Shown here in pieces: positions 35,008 through 47,644 of a stretch of DNA of 64,000 nucleotides (positions are counted from its first letter, which is position 1; each line of letters begins with the position of its first letter). The notes beneath the pieces are model-generated. The model had not been told where the DNA came from. It made no database searches and was given only the letters and a program-made list of their open reading frames with translations. The position numbers and the translations under genes are program-made. The stretch comes from Valencia hispanica (taxonomy: Eukaryota; Chordata; Actinopteri; Cyprinodontiformes; Valenciidae). Location of the stretch: positions 47,163,318-47,227,317 of the forward strand of contig OY747716.1 of the NCBI GenBank assembly GCA_963556495.2, written 5' to 3'.

Positions 35008-35540
35008 ATGGAAGCCTCAGGCTACCATGCAGCTGATGCTGTGGGCCCAGAGACCACTGGAGACGACCACCTGCAGCAGGTAGTTGGAAATCTTATTCGC
35101 CTGTCATCACAGGAGAGACAGTACCACAGTTAAAGCAAGAAAGAGACACCGCTATTTTTGAGCTTCACGAGGCCAAAATAGAGTTACAGAAGAGTGCTGA
35201 GGAACCTGTCCCACCTCCATTAGAGCAGATTCCACCCAGCCATCAAAGAGTTAAATCTCAGTGGCCGATTTCCGATCAAGCCGGTGTCACACCACACAGG
35301 TCAGCGAATGACCCCTCCTTTCTTTCTGAAGCAGGGAGACCTCTGGGGGAAGCTGCGACCCCCCTTTCTCTGCCAGTGGTGAGTGAAGGTGTGAAAGCTG
35401 CAGCTGCAGCACCAGACCAAGAGCTGCACCCTGCAGGCAGAGCAGAAAGAGGGGGGCTCCCAGGGTGGACCACTATGCATCTGGCCTCCCACAGAGACCA
35501 TGGGACGGGAGCATGTGGACTCCAGGTGGGCCAGATTTCC
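35008..35540 (+). pseudogene. Gag-like coding remnant with coiled coil
   Basis: The ATG at 35008 opens MEASGYHAADAVGPETTGDD, then a stop after about 40 codons. A shifted frame continues VPQLKQERDTAIFELHEAKI, which has a heptad-like coiled-coil pattern, then a proline-rich stretch (EEPVPPPLEQIPPSHQR) and a Ser/Ala-rich segment. Composition and position before the following frames suggest Gag, but I recognise no capsid major-homology region or zinc knuckle. Confidence 0.35.
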
Positions 35541-36347
35541 TGACACACCCTAGTGCGCGAGCCAGCACACCTGCAGAACCCTTCCTGATGAACCCTGAAG
35601 TCATGCTGTCAGGCCAGACCATCCCTCAGGCCTGCCAGGCTGCTAGTGAGACTAGCATGCTGATACCACCAAGAACAGCAGGGGTGGCAATACGCTTAGC
35701 GGTGATGAAAGGCCGACAGCCATTGGGTAAGCAAGCGTTTTTCCAGCCACTCCCCTACTTCCTGGAACTGAACCTTGCTGTTTGCGGTACACCCATTCTT
35801 GAGTTGAACAATCGTTCAGCCTACCTGCTGGTTGAAAATCCAAACCAAGTTGCAGTCCCGGTGACAGCCGGAAAACCTCTTGGCATGCTTAGACTGCTCA
35901 TTTCATGATTTCGAACTTTCAGTCCCCGTCATAGGGGATCTGCCTCTGTTCATGAATAACAAACAGTCCTTTTCAGACATGTTGTTAACATTCCCTTCCA
36001 AAATGATCACGGTAAATCTGCACGAAGCTTTACCTGAGGAGTCCATCTGCAGCGCCACCTTAAGAACCGAAGGCGACCTAATGGTGTACGCGCTGACGAC
36101 TCATCCAGCTGAGCGCAGAATCCTGTGGGATTTCCAGAAACTGTGGCTCCCTCTCTCACAAGTCCATCCCGCTGACGCCCTCTTCTGGCGACAGATGGGA
36201 ATGAAAAATGAACAGCTCAGGTACGAACCTAAACACTTTGATGTGGTGAAGATGCAGGAACGTGATCCCAACAAGCTGGTGATTTACCGTTCACCACCAG
36301 GCATGATGCTGCCACCATCAGAGGTGATGAAGTCCCTCCTAAACTGA
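35465..36347 (+). pseudogene. Retroelement polyprotein remnant of unplaced type
   Basis: Two overlapping frames, 35465-35908 and 35880-36347, are offset by a frameshift near 35885. The first includes IPPRTAGVAIRLAV and AVPVTAGKPLGML, a beta-rich pattern like the segment between protease and reverse transcriptase in Gypsy-type pol, or a dUTPase-like barrel. The second reads LLTFPSKMITVNLHEALPEE and HPAERRILWDFQKLWLPLSQ, ending MLPPSEVMKSLLN and a stop. I do not recognise this second part. No RT motif (YxDD) is present. It lies between gag-like and env-like frames on the same strand. Confidence 0.35.
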
Positions 36348-36905
36348 ATGATACAGCAGTCATGACTGCTGCTCTTTTGTTTAACCAAGGTAAGTTTCAC
36401 CTCCAGGTCTCCTCCCTGGAGGCGGAGCCTGTCTCCACACCAGTGGAAAAAGGGGACCAGTAAATAGCGTTAATGGAACAGGTGCATGCTTCTAAACTCA
36501 CCTCTAGCATGCACTAACAACTAATTACATCCATAATTTTTGTTTTGTTCTATAGAAATCTGCAGACGCATAGATTAACACCTTTCAGGCTACAGTAGTA
36601 ACCATAAATACATTCTAAGTGCATTAAAATAACCCTTTCAGGTTTTGCAGTTTCTCTCTTAGGAAGTGGTTAAGTGATGAGTGACACATTGGTATCATTT
36701 AACACAAGACTTCATTAGAGAAGCTTATTTATCTGCACACTACCTCACTAAGTGATGGTACATTTATTCTAGACGCGATTTAGAAATCCTACAGAAACTC
36801 CTCAACAGGAACTGTTAGGAGCACAATCTAAAACCCTTCAGGACACAAAAGTGCCTGTCAATCTACGTTCTACTCTAATTAACAACACCCTGCAAGCTCT
36901 CTCAG
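36348..36905. other. Spacer between polyprotein and env-like frames
   Basis: Contains an unused splice donor (CCAAG|GTAAGT at about 36385-36395) after ATGACTGCTGCTCTTTTGTTT, and, near 36800-36905, an open stretch leading into the env-like frame. No complete feature. Confidence 0.3.
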
Positions 36906-37953
36906 ATGTCATTGAAAGATAAAATAATTGATTTAACGTACACACAGGTGGTAAGAGAATTAACACAGGATCGTATTAGAGAAATTGGTTTAACTATGGA
37001 AAGTCCTGTGGAAGGACGAACTCTTACACATTTAGTTCCTCTAGAACTAAATGTCCCCATTTTTGTTAACCCAGAAAATTTTGAACTTGGGTTCATGCTG
37101 AACCTTCCCATTATTAAAAAAAATGAATATATATAGGCTTAAATCAGTGCTAAATGTTGGTTTTTGGAAGAGTAACATCCACCTACATTTAAAAACCCCA
37201 TCCATACTAGCCTACCATGAAAACGATCCCAAACTTTACCTCACTCTAAACCTAGACCTATGCACCAAAACTAAAGATCTCCACTGGGTGTGCACAAGTA
37301 ACCCGTTCATTAGAGATGTAACTGATTACCTCTGTGGTTTGAGGGATGATGCCCCTCAACAAAATTGTCAAGCTACAATGACATTAAAAGATGCAGGTAT
37401 GGAAACCAAAGTTGAACGTGCAGGTAACCGATGGCTAGTGAGCACACCAGTAGCAGAAGCTTTGATGTCATACGATCAACATGACACAGTCACCAAGGTA
37501 AAGTTGCTAAACCAAACTATGTTACTCGATATCCCACAAGGGACAGTAGTTCACATAGGAGACACAATACTCCATCATCTCGACCTCGACAGACATGACA
37601 CTGAGATCGAGATCATGGATGCATTTAACGGGTATAATGTCACGATTGATATCGAAATTCAGAAACAACTTTTGAAGGGGGGGACCAAATTAATTAAATT
37701 AAGCATCACCTCTACGGCCTTGACTTTGAATCCCCTCCCTAGCTTTCCCAAGAAAGCTGATTGTACAGAAACACACACCTTGACATTCACAGTAATTGCA
37801 CGTGTAATTGGGTGGGTCTTCACAGCGTTGATGGCTTACACCGCCTACAGGCAGGTCAAACAATTGCAAGCAAGAATCGACTCCATGACATTTCTCACAC
37901 CGCGATTCATAGCTTCCTCCGGTCCCAAAGCACAAGCTGGTGCCAGTGCCTAG
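36906..37953 (+). pseudogene. Env-like glycoprotein remnant
   Basis: Two frames, 36906-37136 and 37123-37953, read as one protein broken at an 8-A run at about 37115-37122 (a +1 shift). The ectodomain has several cysteines (for example LDLCTKTKDLHWVC, YLCGLRDDAPQQNC). Near the C-terminus is a hydrophobic segment, TFTVIARVIGWVFTALMAYT, followed by a basic/polar tail. The order and the cysteine spacing are compatible with an Env of a retroelement, perhaps of errantivirus/baculovirus-F type. I see no clear furin site or fusion peptide. A captured cellular membrane protein is a less likely alternative. Confidence 0.45.
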
Positions 37954-38520
37954 CGGTAGCTACACATTCGTGCCTTCACCCCGTCTCATACTTAAAGCAG
38001 TGATGTGAATCATGAAGTATGACGATATCGAAAGGGGGTCGATTTGTTTTATTATTCTCATTTTTTCTTATATTACTTTCTAAAAAAAAATTTTTTTCTT
38101 GGTGTGCTTTTACTTTTTTTTTTATTTTTATTTTTTACAATTTTACATATTTTAGTAGACTAGGTTAGCCTCTACCCAGACTAGGTTAACCTCTACCCAG
38201 ACCCAATTCGGATAGGTGGACCCAGTATAGCTGCAAAGACTGTAAACTGCATTTCCATCCTTTACAACTAAGGGGAGAATGCTGGGACCAGATTCGGATT
38301 TAATGGACTGAACTGTTACACCTTCCCGCTAAAGGACAGCGACATTCTTGGACGTAACGGACTGAACTGTTACACCTTCCTGCTGAAGGACAACGGCATT
38401 CCTGGACGTAATGGACAATGAACCTGGTTCTAGCTCCAAAGACTGAACAGTGCGCATTCTTTGGAACTAAAAGTAAGAGAAAGATCAATAAAGCAAGAGA
38501 GCATGAACACATTTCATACA
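37954..38520. repeat. Retroelement 3' flank with 54-bp tandem duplication
   Basis: Two purine tracts (GAAAGGGGG at about 38029; AAGGGGAGAATG at about 38271) could be polypurine tracts. GACTAGGTTA(G/A)CCTCTACCCA is duplicated at about 38159-38200. A 54-bp unit starting GGACTGAACTGTTACACCTT occurs at 38305 and 38359. The rest is low-complexity T-rich DNA. Confidence 0.6.
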
Positions 38521-38681
38521 TATGACATCAATCATTTAATCGAAGGCAATTCTAAACAAATAGGTTTTTAGTCTCGATTTAAAGCAGTTCAGTGTTTCAG
38601 CAGCTCTACACTCGTCAGGAAGTCTGTTCCAGATAAGGGGAGCATAGAAACTGAAAGCTGCTTCTCCATGTTTAGTTCAAA
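38521..38681 (-). pseudogene. L2-type LINE RT C-terminal scrap
   Basis: The minus strand matches the very end of the L2 ORF2 seen at 18580-18700: the SFYAPLIWNRLPDEC-like segment (in + orientation AGCAGCTCTACACTCGTCAG, TGTTCCAGATAAGGGGAGCATAGAA, GCTGCTTCTCCATGTTTAG). It is truncated at 38681 where a Gypsy fragment begins. Confidence 0.75.
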
Positions 38682-39140
38682 GGTTCATCCCTGCTTTTGC
38701 CAAGATTGCTGCCCCTCTGCATGTGCTCACACATGGTACCAAACAGCTGTGTTCCAACAATCAGCCAGTTGAATGGACACCCAACTGTCAAGAAGCCTCT
38801 GAAAGCTTGAAGAAAATGATAGTGAGTGCTCCTATTCTTGCACATGCAGATTATAAGCTGCCATTTAGGCTGTACACTGATGCCAGTTTTGAAGGACTAG
38901 GTGCGGTACTCTCCCGGATACAGGAGGACAGAGAGAGGGTTATAGCATATGCCAGCCGAGCTCTGAGCCCAAATGAGCGCAATTATAAAAATTACAGCTC
39001 ATTCAAATTGGAGCTGCTTGCATTGAAGTGGGCTATTTGTGGGGGTCACAGATAACAGTTTTTACTGATAACAACCCCTTAGTCCATTTGAATACTGCAA
39101 ATCTGGGAGCTACGGAGCAAAAGTGGGTGGCACAGCAGGT
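38682..39140 (+). pseudogene. Ty3/Gypsy pol fragment: RT end plus RNase H
   Basis: Open from RFIPAFAKIAAPLHVLTHGT through EWTPNCQEASESLKKMI, the RNase H start LYTDASFEGLGAVLS, then IAYASRALSPNERNY and LELLALKWAI. A deletion with a frameshift follows, then FTDNNPLVHLNTANLG. These are the Gypsy RT thumb and RNase H blocks in the right order, including two acidic catalytic positions (TDAS, TDNN). Both ends are truncated and no LTR is nearby. Confidence 0.88.
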
Positions 39141-39539
39141 GTAATGTTTTATGTTTTGCTTTAGTATAAAGGAACAGACACTTTTTAGATTTAAAAATGA
39201 AGACATTGTACCAACACTGTACCAAGAAGTCAGTATTAAAATCAAACATTATTTTAACTTTTGTAAAAAAGAAAATAAAAAAAACCTAGTCAAATGTATC
39301 AAGATGCACTTTTTTGTTTTATTATATATGTGATTATATGTTCATATGATACATTTTATTAATTTATTGTTGAGTAAAGTTATTGATATTTATGTAACGA
39401 TATAAAATTGGTTCATTCTGTTCTTCATTAGTCTGTGGTTGTTTTTGAACATGCCCTGTAGGTAGTGCTCGTTTCTTTACCTCCAACTGTACATTTATGG
39501 TTTAGGCAGAATTCAGTTGTTCTTTGTGTTCATTTAATC
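39141..39539. other. AT-rich spacer
   Basis: No feature recognised. Confidence 0.5.
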
Positions 39540-39893
39540 TCACAGAATCTTGAAGCATCTCACAGATTCAGACTCCAACATTTCTTTTTTGTCATGTTTG
39601 AAATAGATGGTAGTCATGTGATCCTGAGTCCTGTAAGCAGAAACAGGACTTGCTCCAACACGTCTGAGCTTGTTCAGTTGATCCCATTTCTCATAAAACA
39701 TAGTGATGTTCTCACTGTGCTCCAGCACAGTTGGAGGAATGTAGCTAAACCATGTAGGCTGTAAGTTTGCTGGTTTCCATAAATTTCTGGCAAACAGGTA
39801 AGTGTAGGAGGCTTTTGTCAGCATTTGTTCTCTTTTACTTATTAGTACTTTTGTTTTGTTGTGTTTTATATGAGGAGAAGCTGAAACAAGCAA
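39540..39893 (-). other. Unrecognised open frame with exon-like body
   Basis: The minus strand carries an open frame of 117 codons. Its C-terminal 70 residues look protein-like: FSYIPPTVLEHSENITMFYE, KWDQLNKLRRVGAS, DHMTTIYFKHDKKEMLESES, VRCFKIL. A possible acceptor (TTTGCCAG) precedes this part at about 39780, so it may be a terminal exon. I recognise no family. It may belong to an unidentified transposon or a decayed host gene. Confidence 0.3.
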
Positions 39894-42540
39894 ACTTAAG
39901 TTATTCCCTTTTTATGATGGAGATTTGAGCCTAATATCATAAATACAGTTGGAACAAATTCACAGAATCAGTCCAGTAGATTGGTGAGTTGTCACTGATT
40001 TATCACAACAGGTCTGGGTTATTTTCCTGGAATCTGCACTGAGTCTGGTGAGGAGTATATATGACTAATGCAAAAACATCTGGTTTGGTCCAAAATGAAA
40101 GTTCTGTCCAAATCTTTACTTTCCAAGATGTTTTTTATGTTTAAAGTCAAAGTTCATACATTTTCTGTGAGCCGTTCAGTTATAGCAGACCGTCAGCTGG
40201 TCGATCTGGGACACCAGCCGGATTAAATGTCTTCAACAAATATAAAGTAGAAGAATGTGGATATCTTTAGGTTTTGTGAAAGATCCTCTCATAAGATGAA
40301 GTTTAAGTTGTCAGTATGACATGTATGGTATTTATCACTGGAATTAAAAAAATATGTATATTATTCACACAGTGCAGTTGTAGTTAATTAACATTCAAAA
40401 CTGAATGGCTTTTCAAAGTGTTTAAGTTTCACTTTGTGAAATATTAATTGCAGAACTGGGTAATAAGGCTGATTTATTTACTCCAGTCGTGGAGGGATTG
40501 TCGCCCTATCATGCAGGATCAGAGCAGGGAGCTCCACTTCCTCCTTCCGCATTTCTTTCTTTGCCATCTGTCTGTTTGTACATGTCAGCTCAGACAGAAT
40601 CTGACTAGTGGTCTTTCTTTCAAGAAGTTTATTGTTACCTTTGATATTACCTGGATTGGTTTATCCTCATTTGTAAGATAATTTGGACAACAGCACAGAC
40701 CTGGCGCCAGTGTCATTTAGCTGGAGGGGCGGCAGCTTATTTTGGGGGGGTTATTTTAACCCCTTAACGTTTTTACCTCCCATTGGCAGAGTATTTCCGG
40801 GGCAAAACGGCCCTTTGACACTCTCTATGTAAATATTTATATTATACATCATTTAAAAAGGGACTGGCTGAGGTTCTGGGGGTTTTCTGAACAATCGCTC
40901 TGTTGTAGATCGGTGGTCAGAACATTTGTTTTTGTTCTCCAAAAGGAGCCGCAGTTGATTCACTGTCATGATCATACTGTGTATCTGCTTGACTGTGTCT
41001 TCATTTATAGAAGATCATTGTTGCTCAAGTCGCGCTGATTCAGAGTGAAGTGAGCAGACGTCGCCAAACAACCAGCTTTGTAAACTTAGAAGAGTTGCTC
41101 GCAAACTAGTTAATAATAACAACAAACAGAAAACACAGCAACAAGCCCAGCTTCTTCCATGTCGATTCTCTTGTTATTTTTCTGCTGCTTTGATCAGTAA
41201 CGCTACTCGCTGCTGAAACTGTCCTGATACACTGAGAAAGAAAAATTATGTAATGTCCAACTCACCCTTCTTAGCTGCGCCTGCACATCCACAGAGCCAT
41301 CATCTCGAACAAAAACTATCCTTTTACGTCCAGTTAATGAACTCCAATAAAGTACATAACAACCCTACCGCCAAAAACGTTTGTAAATTCCTTTCTTGCA
41401 TGTATTTCTCCAAATGTTTACATCATGACTACCAGTTAGCATGCTCTTAATAGCGCTTTTATTCTTCTTGATTATTATTCACGACTGGCAAACAACGAAT
41501 TTGTGCGTTACTGCCACCAACTGGTAAGAAGTGTTGACCAGAATGTCATTTTAGGGACTGGTTTTAGCAAACTACTGTACCAAAGTGTCTTCTTTTACCG
41601 CATCCAAAACTCCCGATTAGTAACCTATTGCACCCTCTCGTGGTTGTCTTGGGCCAATACATTTGCATGAGGGATTAGTAATCTGTCATGGGCGGGCCCG
41701 ATACGCGAATGAGCGGGACCGGCCCACCCAGGCCCACCCATGGTGCCGGGCCTGCAACAGCAAATGCATAGCTATCAACATTAAAATATATAAATTCCAG
41801 AATAATCCAGTTTGCTGCAAAGATGGTCATTCCATGGTGCTACAGAAGCTTCATGTGGTTTAAAAAGTATAATTCAATAGATCTGGAGGAAAACTGTGGA
41901 TGGATCCAATATCTGTTAATACATTTTCATGACAGATTATAAACAGATGCTGAAGGACAAGATAATAACTGTGGGCTTCAGTTTAAGGTTCACTGAGCTG
42001 AACTAACAGAAAATGTTATAAAAAAAAAAAACATCTTCTATGATTTTGGTCCATGAGCTGACATTTGTGTTTAGACATCCAAGGGGAATATTCCAATGTT
42101 AATTCAGGAACAGGATGGTGTGTAGAAGGATTATCTACCTGGAAATCATAAATCATTTTAATCCAGGTTTTAGGCTTCTAATTAAGAGCATTAATGGGGC
42201 ATTCAAGTTTTCCACTGAAAGCCATGAAATTTTTCCAGAAAAAAACTGTCACATATTGTTTTCTATCAGAAACTTGTGCTTAAAGTGCTTTTCTTTAAGC
42301 AAAAAAACATAATTAAGTGTAGTGAGTATGATGTAATGGATCTGTTGAAACAAGTCAATGCTGCGTTAAGCAAAATTCCTGGAAGCAATATTAGTTACCT
42401 AGAGGCATTTGCTGTTCGGCTGTTCACTTTCCTCTGCACACGTATAAGTAAAACCATCTGCTGCAGTCATGAACCCATTAAAGTTAGTTTAACACTTTAA
42501 AAAATGTTAATGGTACAGTAACTTTACATCACGAAGAGAT
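39894..42540. other. Intergenic, largely unclassified
   Basis: No gene supported. A diverged relative of the foldback core (TTCTTGATTATTATTCACGACTGGCAAACAACGAATTTGTGCG…GCCACCAACTGG) lies at 41465-41525. A GC-rich block at 41690-41760 contains a tandem GGCCCACCCA. The rest is AT-rich. Confidence 0.4.
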
Positions 42541-42544
42541 GTTT

Positions 42545-43500
42545 TGGCTTAAAACAGTCAAGTTTATTTGTAGCATATTACAGTACAAGGCAGTTCATAG
42601 TGCTTAACATGATAAAAACACAATAAGCAAACAAGATTACAGTGACAAAATAAAGAGAGGAAATAGAAAAACTACAATCAAAATAAAATGAATGATGTTC
42701 CTCTGATTATCAATCAAAGGACTGCTCTAAACAGATATGTTTTTAGTTGTGATAAAATAGAAATCAGTGTTTCAGCAACTTTGCAGTTTTCTGGAAATTT
42801 GTTCAACATTAGAAACCATAAAAACTGGTATAATGACAGCAGGTCTTCAACATACTTTGGTGCTAAGCCATGTAATGACTTATAAACTAGTAAAAGTATT
42901 TAGAAGTCTATTCTCTGAGCTACAGGGAGCCAGTGTAAGGACTTTAGAACTGGGGTGATGTGCTCTACTTTCCTGGTTCTAATGAGGAACACGATCAGCA
43001 GCGTTCTGGATCAGCTGCAGCTGTCTGATTGACTTTTTAGACAGACCTGTGAAGACGCTGTTGCAGTAATCAATCCGAATAAAGATAAATATAAGTTTTT
43101 CTAGGTCCTGTTGCGACATCAGTCCTTTAATCCTAGAAATGTTCTTCAGGTCATAGAAGGCTGACCTTGTTATTGACCTTTATGTGACCCTGGAGGTTCA
43201 GGTCTGAGTCCATTACTACACCTAGATTTCAGGCCTGATTAATACTTTCTAGCTCTATTAACTGAAGCTGTGTGCTGACTCTTGATCGTTCCTCTTTCCT
43301 CAGACAATAAACAATAATAATTACTTCAGTTTTGTTTCTGTTCAACTGGAGAAAATTATGGCACATCCATTGATTTGCTTAATCAAAGCGGTTGGTCATT
43401 GTTAGGAAGCTATTTAACTGCTGAAACAGCTTTTTCAATAATTTTACTGATGAATGGAAGATTAGAGATTGGCCTGTATTTCTGTAACAGTGACAGAAAC
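42545..43500 (-). pseudogene. L2-type LINE 3' portion, heavily decayed
   Basis: The minus strand parallels the 3' part of the LINE at 18560-19350 phrase by phrase, for example TTTTTAGACAGACCTGTGAAGACGCTGTTGCAGTAATCAA and the CAGGTCTGAGTCCATTACTACACC region. Many stops and indels. It begins with the LINE 3' end TCAAGTTTATTTGTAGCATATTACAG and ends where a further LINE 3' end starts. Confidence 0.75.
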
Positions 43501-43544
43501 AGAGGTGGTTATAGGTGACTGCCCACACAGTTCTACAGACAGAG

Positions 43545-44064
43545 GGCATCAATCAATCAACCAAGCTTTATTTATAAAGCACTTTTCATACAAAGATTGT
43601 AACAAAACAGTCTTTACAGATTAAAAATTGACCAACAAGAAAAACATTCTTAATCCTTCCCCTACAGATTATAAAACCATGATCACATTTATACATTTAT
43701 ACCCCCCTCCCCCCCAACCCAATCCCCATGCGCACAGACACAGGCAGAGGGATGCCACAGAGCAAACACTGGAATAAAATAAATAATAATAAATAAATAA
43801 ATAAATAATAATAAAATAACAGGTTTAAAAAATATAAAAAATAACCGGTGAAGAAATATGTAGTGAAGACTAAGTAGAAAAACTCTGTTCCAGAGGTGAG
43901 GGACGTAATAATGGAAAGACTCCTCCCTGTAAGTGTATGTGTTATAACTTTAGGGATGATAAGGAGACGGTTACCAGAGGAGTGCAGAGACATATCTGAA
44001 CAAGTTACTATCATGGTGGTTTTTCTGTCAGGTATAACAGGGTTTGTTAAACTGTGTGCCACAA
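43545..44064 (-). pseudogene. CR1/L2-type LINE 3' end fragment
   Basis: AGCTTTATTTATAAAGCACTTTTCATACAAAGA is the same 3' end as at 57735-57770. It continues with RT C-terminal-like sequence on the minus strand up to the next LINE 3' end at 44065. A small A/T-rich AAATAAT repeat lies at 43777-43820. Confidence 0.6.
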
Positions 44065-44990
44065 TTCAATTCAATTCAGTTTATTTATATAGCGCCAATT
44101 CACAACAGATGTCATCTCAAGGCACTTAACAAGAAGTCATTTCAATACATTTATACAAACATTCCAATCAGTTAAAAAGTTTCCTATTTAAGGAATCCCA
44201 GCAGATTGCGTCAGTCATTGGCGTGAGGTTGGGCCCCGTTGATGCAGACTTTCCAACCACAGGAATCCTTCAGCAATCCCTCATACTGAGCAAGCATGTA
44301 GCGACGGTGGAGAGGAAAAACTCCCCTTTAACAGGAAGAAACCTCCAACAGAACCAGGCTCAGTAGGAGCGGCCATCTGCCACGACCGTCTGGGGGTTTG
44401 AGAAGACAGAGCAGAGACACAGAAGGAACAGAAGATCTGATATAAGAGAACTTTCTATGTTACAGAAAGTAAAAAGTTGATAACAGGACACAGTGGATGT
44501 TCAGTTACTGGGAGCATCATCCCAGTCGATGCCCCCCGTCCAACAGGGCATTGCAGCCAAGCAGGATACCGGACCAGGTATATCTTCTATGGAGAGAAAA
44601 ACACTGAGAGAAAACAAAGTTAACAGTCGAAATAACAGAATGAAATGTAATACAACTGGAGAGTAGTAGGAGAAAAGGAAGTAGCAGAGTGAAGAAAACT
44701 GGTAAGTCTGTCCTCCAGCAGTCTAAGCCTATAGCAGCATAACGACAGAGATAGCTCAGGATGACCTTAGCCACTCTAACTATAAGCTTTATCAAAAAGG
44801 AAAGTTTTAAGCCTGGCCTTAAAAGTAAACAGAGTGTCTGCCTCACGGACTAAAGCTGGGAGCTGGTTCCACAGGAGAGGAGCCTGATAACTAAAAGATC
44901 TGCCTCCCATTCTACTTTTAGAAATCCTAGGAACTACAAGTAAACCTGCAGTCTGAGAGCAAAGTGCTCTGTTAGGAACATATGGAACAA

Positions 44991-47644
44991 TCAGATCTCT
45001 GATGTATGATGGAGCTGATTATTAAGGGCTTTATATGTAAGAAGAATGATCTTAGATTCTATTCTGGATTTAACAGGGAGCCAATGAAGGGAAGCTAAAA
45101 CAGGAGAAATGTGATCTCTCTTTTTAATATTCATCAGAACTCTTGCTGCAGCATTTTGGATCAACTGAAGGCTTTTAATGGCATTTTGTGGACTACCTGA
45201 TAGTAAAGAATTACAGTAGTCCAGCCTTGAGGTAACAAATGCATGGACTAGTTTCTCAGCATCACTCCTGGACAGGATGTTTCTAATTTTAGCAATAGTC
45301 TGGAGGTGAAAGAAGAAAATCCTAGAAACCTGTTTAACATGGGATTTAAATGTCAAGTCTTGGTCAAAAAATAACACCAAGGTTCTTTACGTTATTACTG
45401 GGGGCCAATTTAATGCCATCCAGATGAAGTCATTGACTAATCAGTTTCTGTTTAAGAACTTCTGGTCCAAAGACAGCAACTTCTGTCTTGTCAGAATTTA
45501 AAAGCAAAAAGTTTAGGGTCATCCATGTTTTAATGTCTTCCAGAAATGCCTGTAATCTACCTAACTGACTGGATTCATCAGGATTTTGTGATTAATATAG
45601 TTGTGTATCATCTGCATAGCTGTGGAAATTTATCCCATGCTGTCTAATGATTCTACCAATTGGGAGCAGATATATGGTGAAAAGAATTGGTCCAAGCACA
45701 GAACTCTGTGGAACTCCACAAGTAACCCTTGAGAGTGAAGAAGATTTATCATTTATATGAACAAACTGGAATCTATCAGACAATTATGATTTAAACCAGC
45801 CTAGTGCTGTTCCTTTGATCCCTGCAATATGTTCAAGCCTTTCTAAGAGAATATTATGATCGACTGAGATCTAACAAAACCAGAACAGACACCAGTCCAT
45901 CATCTGAGGCCATGAGAATATCATTAGTAACCTTCACCAGTGCTGTTTCAGTGCTATGATGAGCTCTAAAACCTGACTGAAACTCTTCAAACAGCTCCTT
46001 ATTGTTTAGATGCTCACAGACTTGATTAGCAACTATTTTCTCAAGGACTTTGGATAAGAAAGGAAGGTTAGATATAGGTCTGTAATTCACTAAGTCATCT
46101 TGATCAAGGGAAGGTTTCTTGAGTAAAGGTTTAATTACAGCTATTTTAAATTCCTGTGGTACGTATCCGTTTACTAAGGATAGATTAATCACATCCAAAA
46201 TGGGGCTAGGAACCAAGTGGAACACTTCTTTAAACAATTTGCTTGGGTTTGGGTCCAACATACAAGTTGAAGGTTTAGATGAGTCTAATATTTTTGATAA
46301 TTCCGAAAGCTCGACTGAATCAAAACAGCCTAAGCACAACTGAGGTTCTACAGTTCTTTCCGATACTGCCTCATTTACTGAGGAAGAAGTAATCATGTTT
46401 GGGAGGGTGCCAATGATTTTATTTTTAATAAAATTAATTTTATTTATGAAGAATCCCATAAAATCACCACTGCTAAGAGCTGGGGGAATAGTTGGCTCAA
46501 CAGAGCTATGACTCTGTGTAAGTTTGGCAACTGTACTAAAAAGAAACCTAGGATTGTTTTTATTCGCCTCTATTAATGATGAAAAATATGCTGTTCTAGC
46601 TTGTCGAAGGGTCTTTTTATACAGCAGTAGACTGTTATTCCAGCTTAAATAGGAATCCTCTAGGTGTGTAGAGCGCCATTTTCTCTCCAACTTCCTAGTA
46701 TTCTGCTTTAAAGTACGCAACTCTGCGTTAAACCAAGGAGTCAGCCTCCTATGGCTAGCCACTTTCTTTTTTAAGGGGGCTACACTATCTAATCCCAAAC
46801 ACAATGAGGACGTAACGCTGTGAACCAGATCATCAATTTCTGAAGGGTTAGAGATAGAATTGCTGCCATCCACTGTGTTACTCTGAGACACTGAGGAAAG
46901 TAAGAATGGAACAGATTCTTTAAAAATTGTTATAGCATTGTCTGATAAATCTCTACTATAATGAAATTTTCTTTCAGATTTAAGATGGTCAGTTAAAGTA
47001 AATTCAAAAGTTATTAAGAAGTGGTCAGACAGGACCGGGTTATGTGGGTGGACTGTTATTTCCTCACACTCAATACCGTATGTCAGTACAAGGTCCAAAG
47101 TGTTTTTACCCGAGTGGGTCGATCCCTGTACTTTTTGAGTAAAGCCAATTGAGTCTAAAATAGCACTAAAGGCTGCATTTAGGCTATCACTTTCAGCATC
47201 CACATGAATATTAAAGTCCCCCACTATAATGACCCTTTCAGTATTTAATACTAAATCAGATAAAAAATGTGAGATCTGATCCAAGAATTGAGAGTAAGGG
47301 CCTGGTGGACGATACAAAACCACAAACAAAAATGGTCTTAATGTTTTGTAACTTGGATGAGGAAAATTAAGGGTTAGATGTTCAAAAGAACTGTAGCTAT
47401 CAATTGGTCTTGGACTAATTAGTAAATCAGAACGGAAAATGGTTGCAACTCCTCCTTCTCGCCCAGTATTTCTACAAATGTGAAAATTTAAATGACTGGA
47501 AGGAGTTGACTCATTTATACTGACATAATCCTCCTGCTGCAACCAGGTTTCTGTGAGACAAAGGAAATCAATGTGATTATCACAAATCAAGTCATTTACT
47601 AACAAAGTCTTTGAGGAGAGAGATCTTATGTTTAAAAAAAACAC
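44991..47644 (-). pseudogene. LINE ORF2: endonuclease plus reverse transcriptase (broken)
   Basis: The endonuclease is complete in one frame: [55 protein letters not shown]. The RT begins [18 protein letters not shown] and [17 protein letters not shown]. At about 45870 a ~17-bp deletion removes the SAAFDTV block and shifts frame. Later pieces include [13 protein letters not shown] (usually GVPQGS), the intact catalytic box SYADDTQLY (45592-45783), and SRLDYCNSLL and LQLIQNAAARVLM (44991-45380). Stops between pieces show it is dead. Confidence 0.9.

Noticed and set aside
43697..44062. 121-codon minus-strand frame rich in Phe/Leu/Tyr
   Set aside because: Low-complexity reading of AAATAAT repeats within a LINE fragment.
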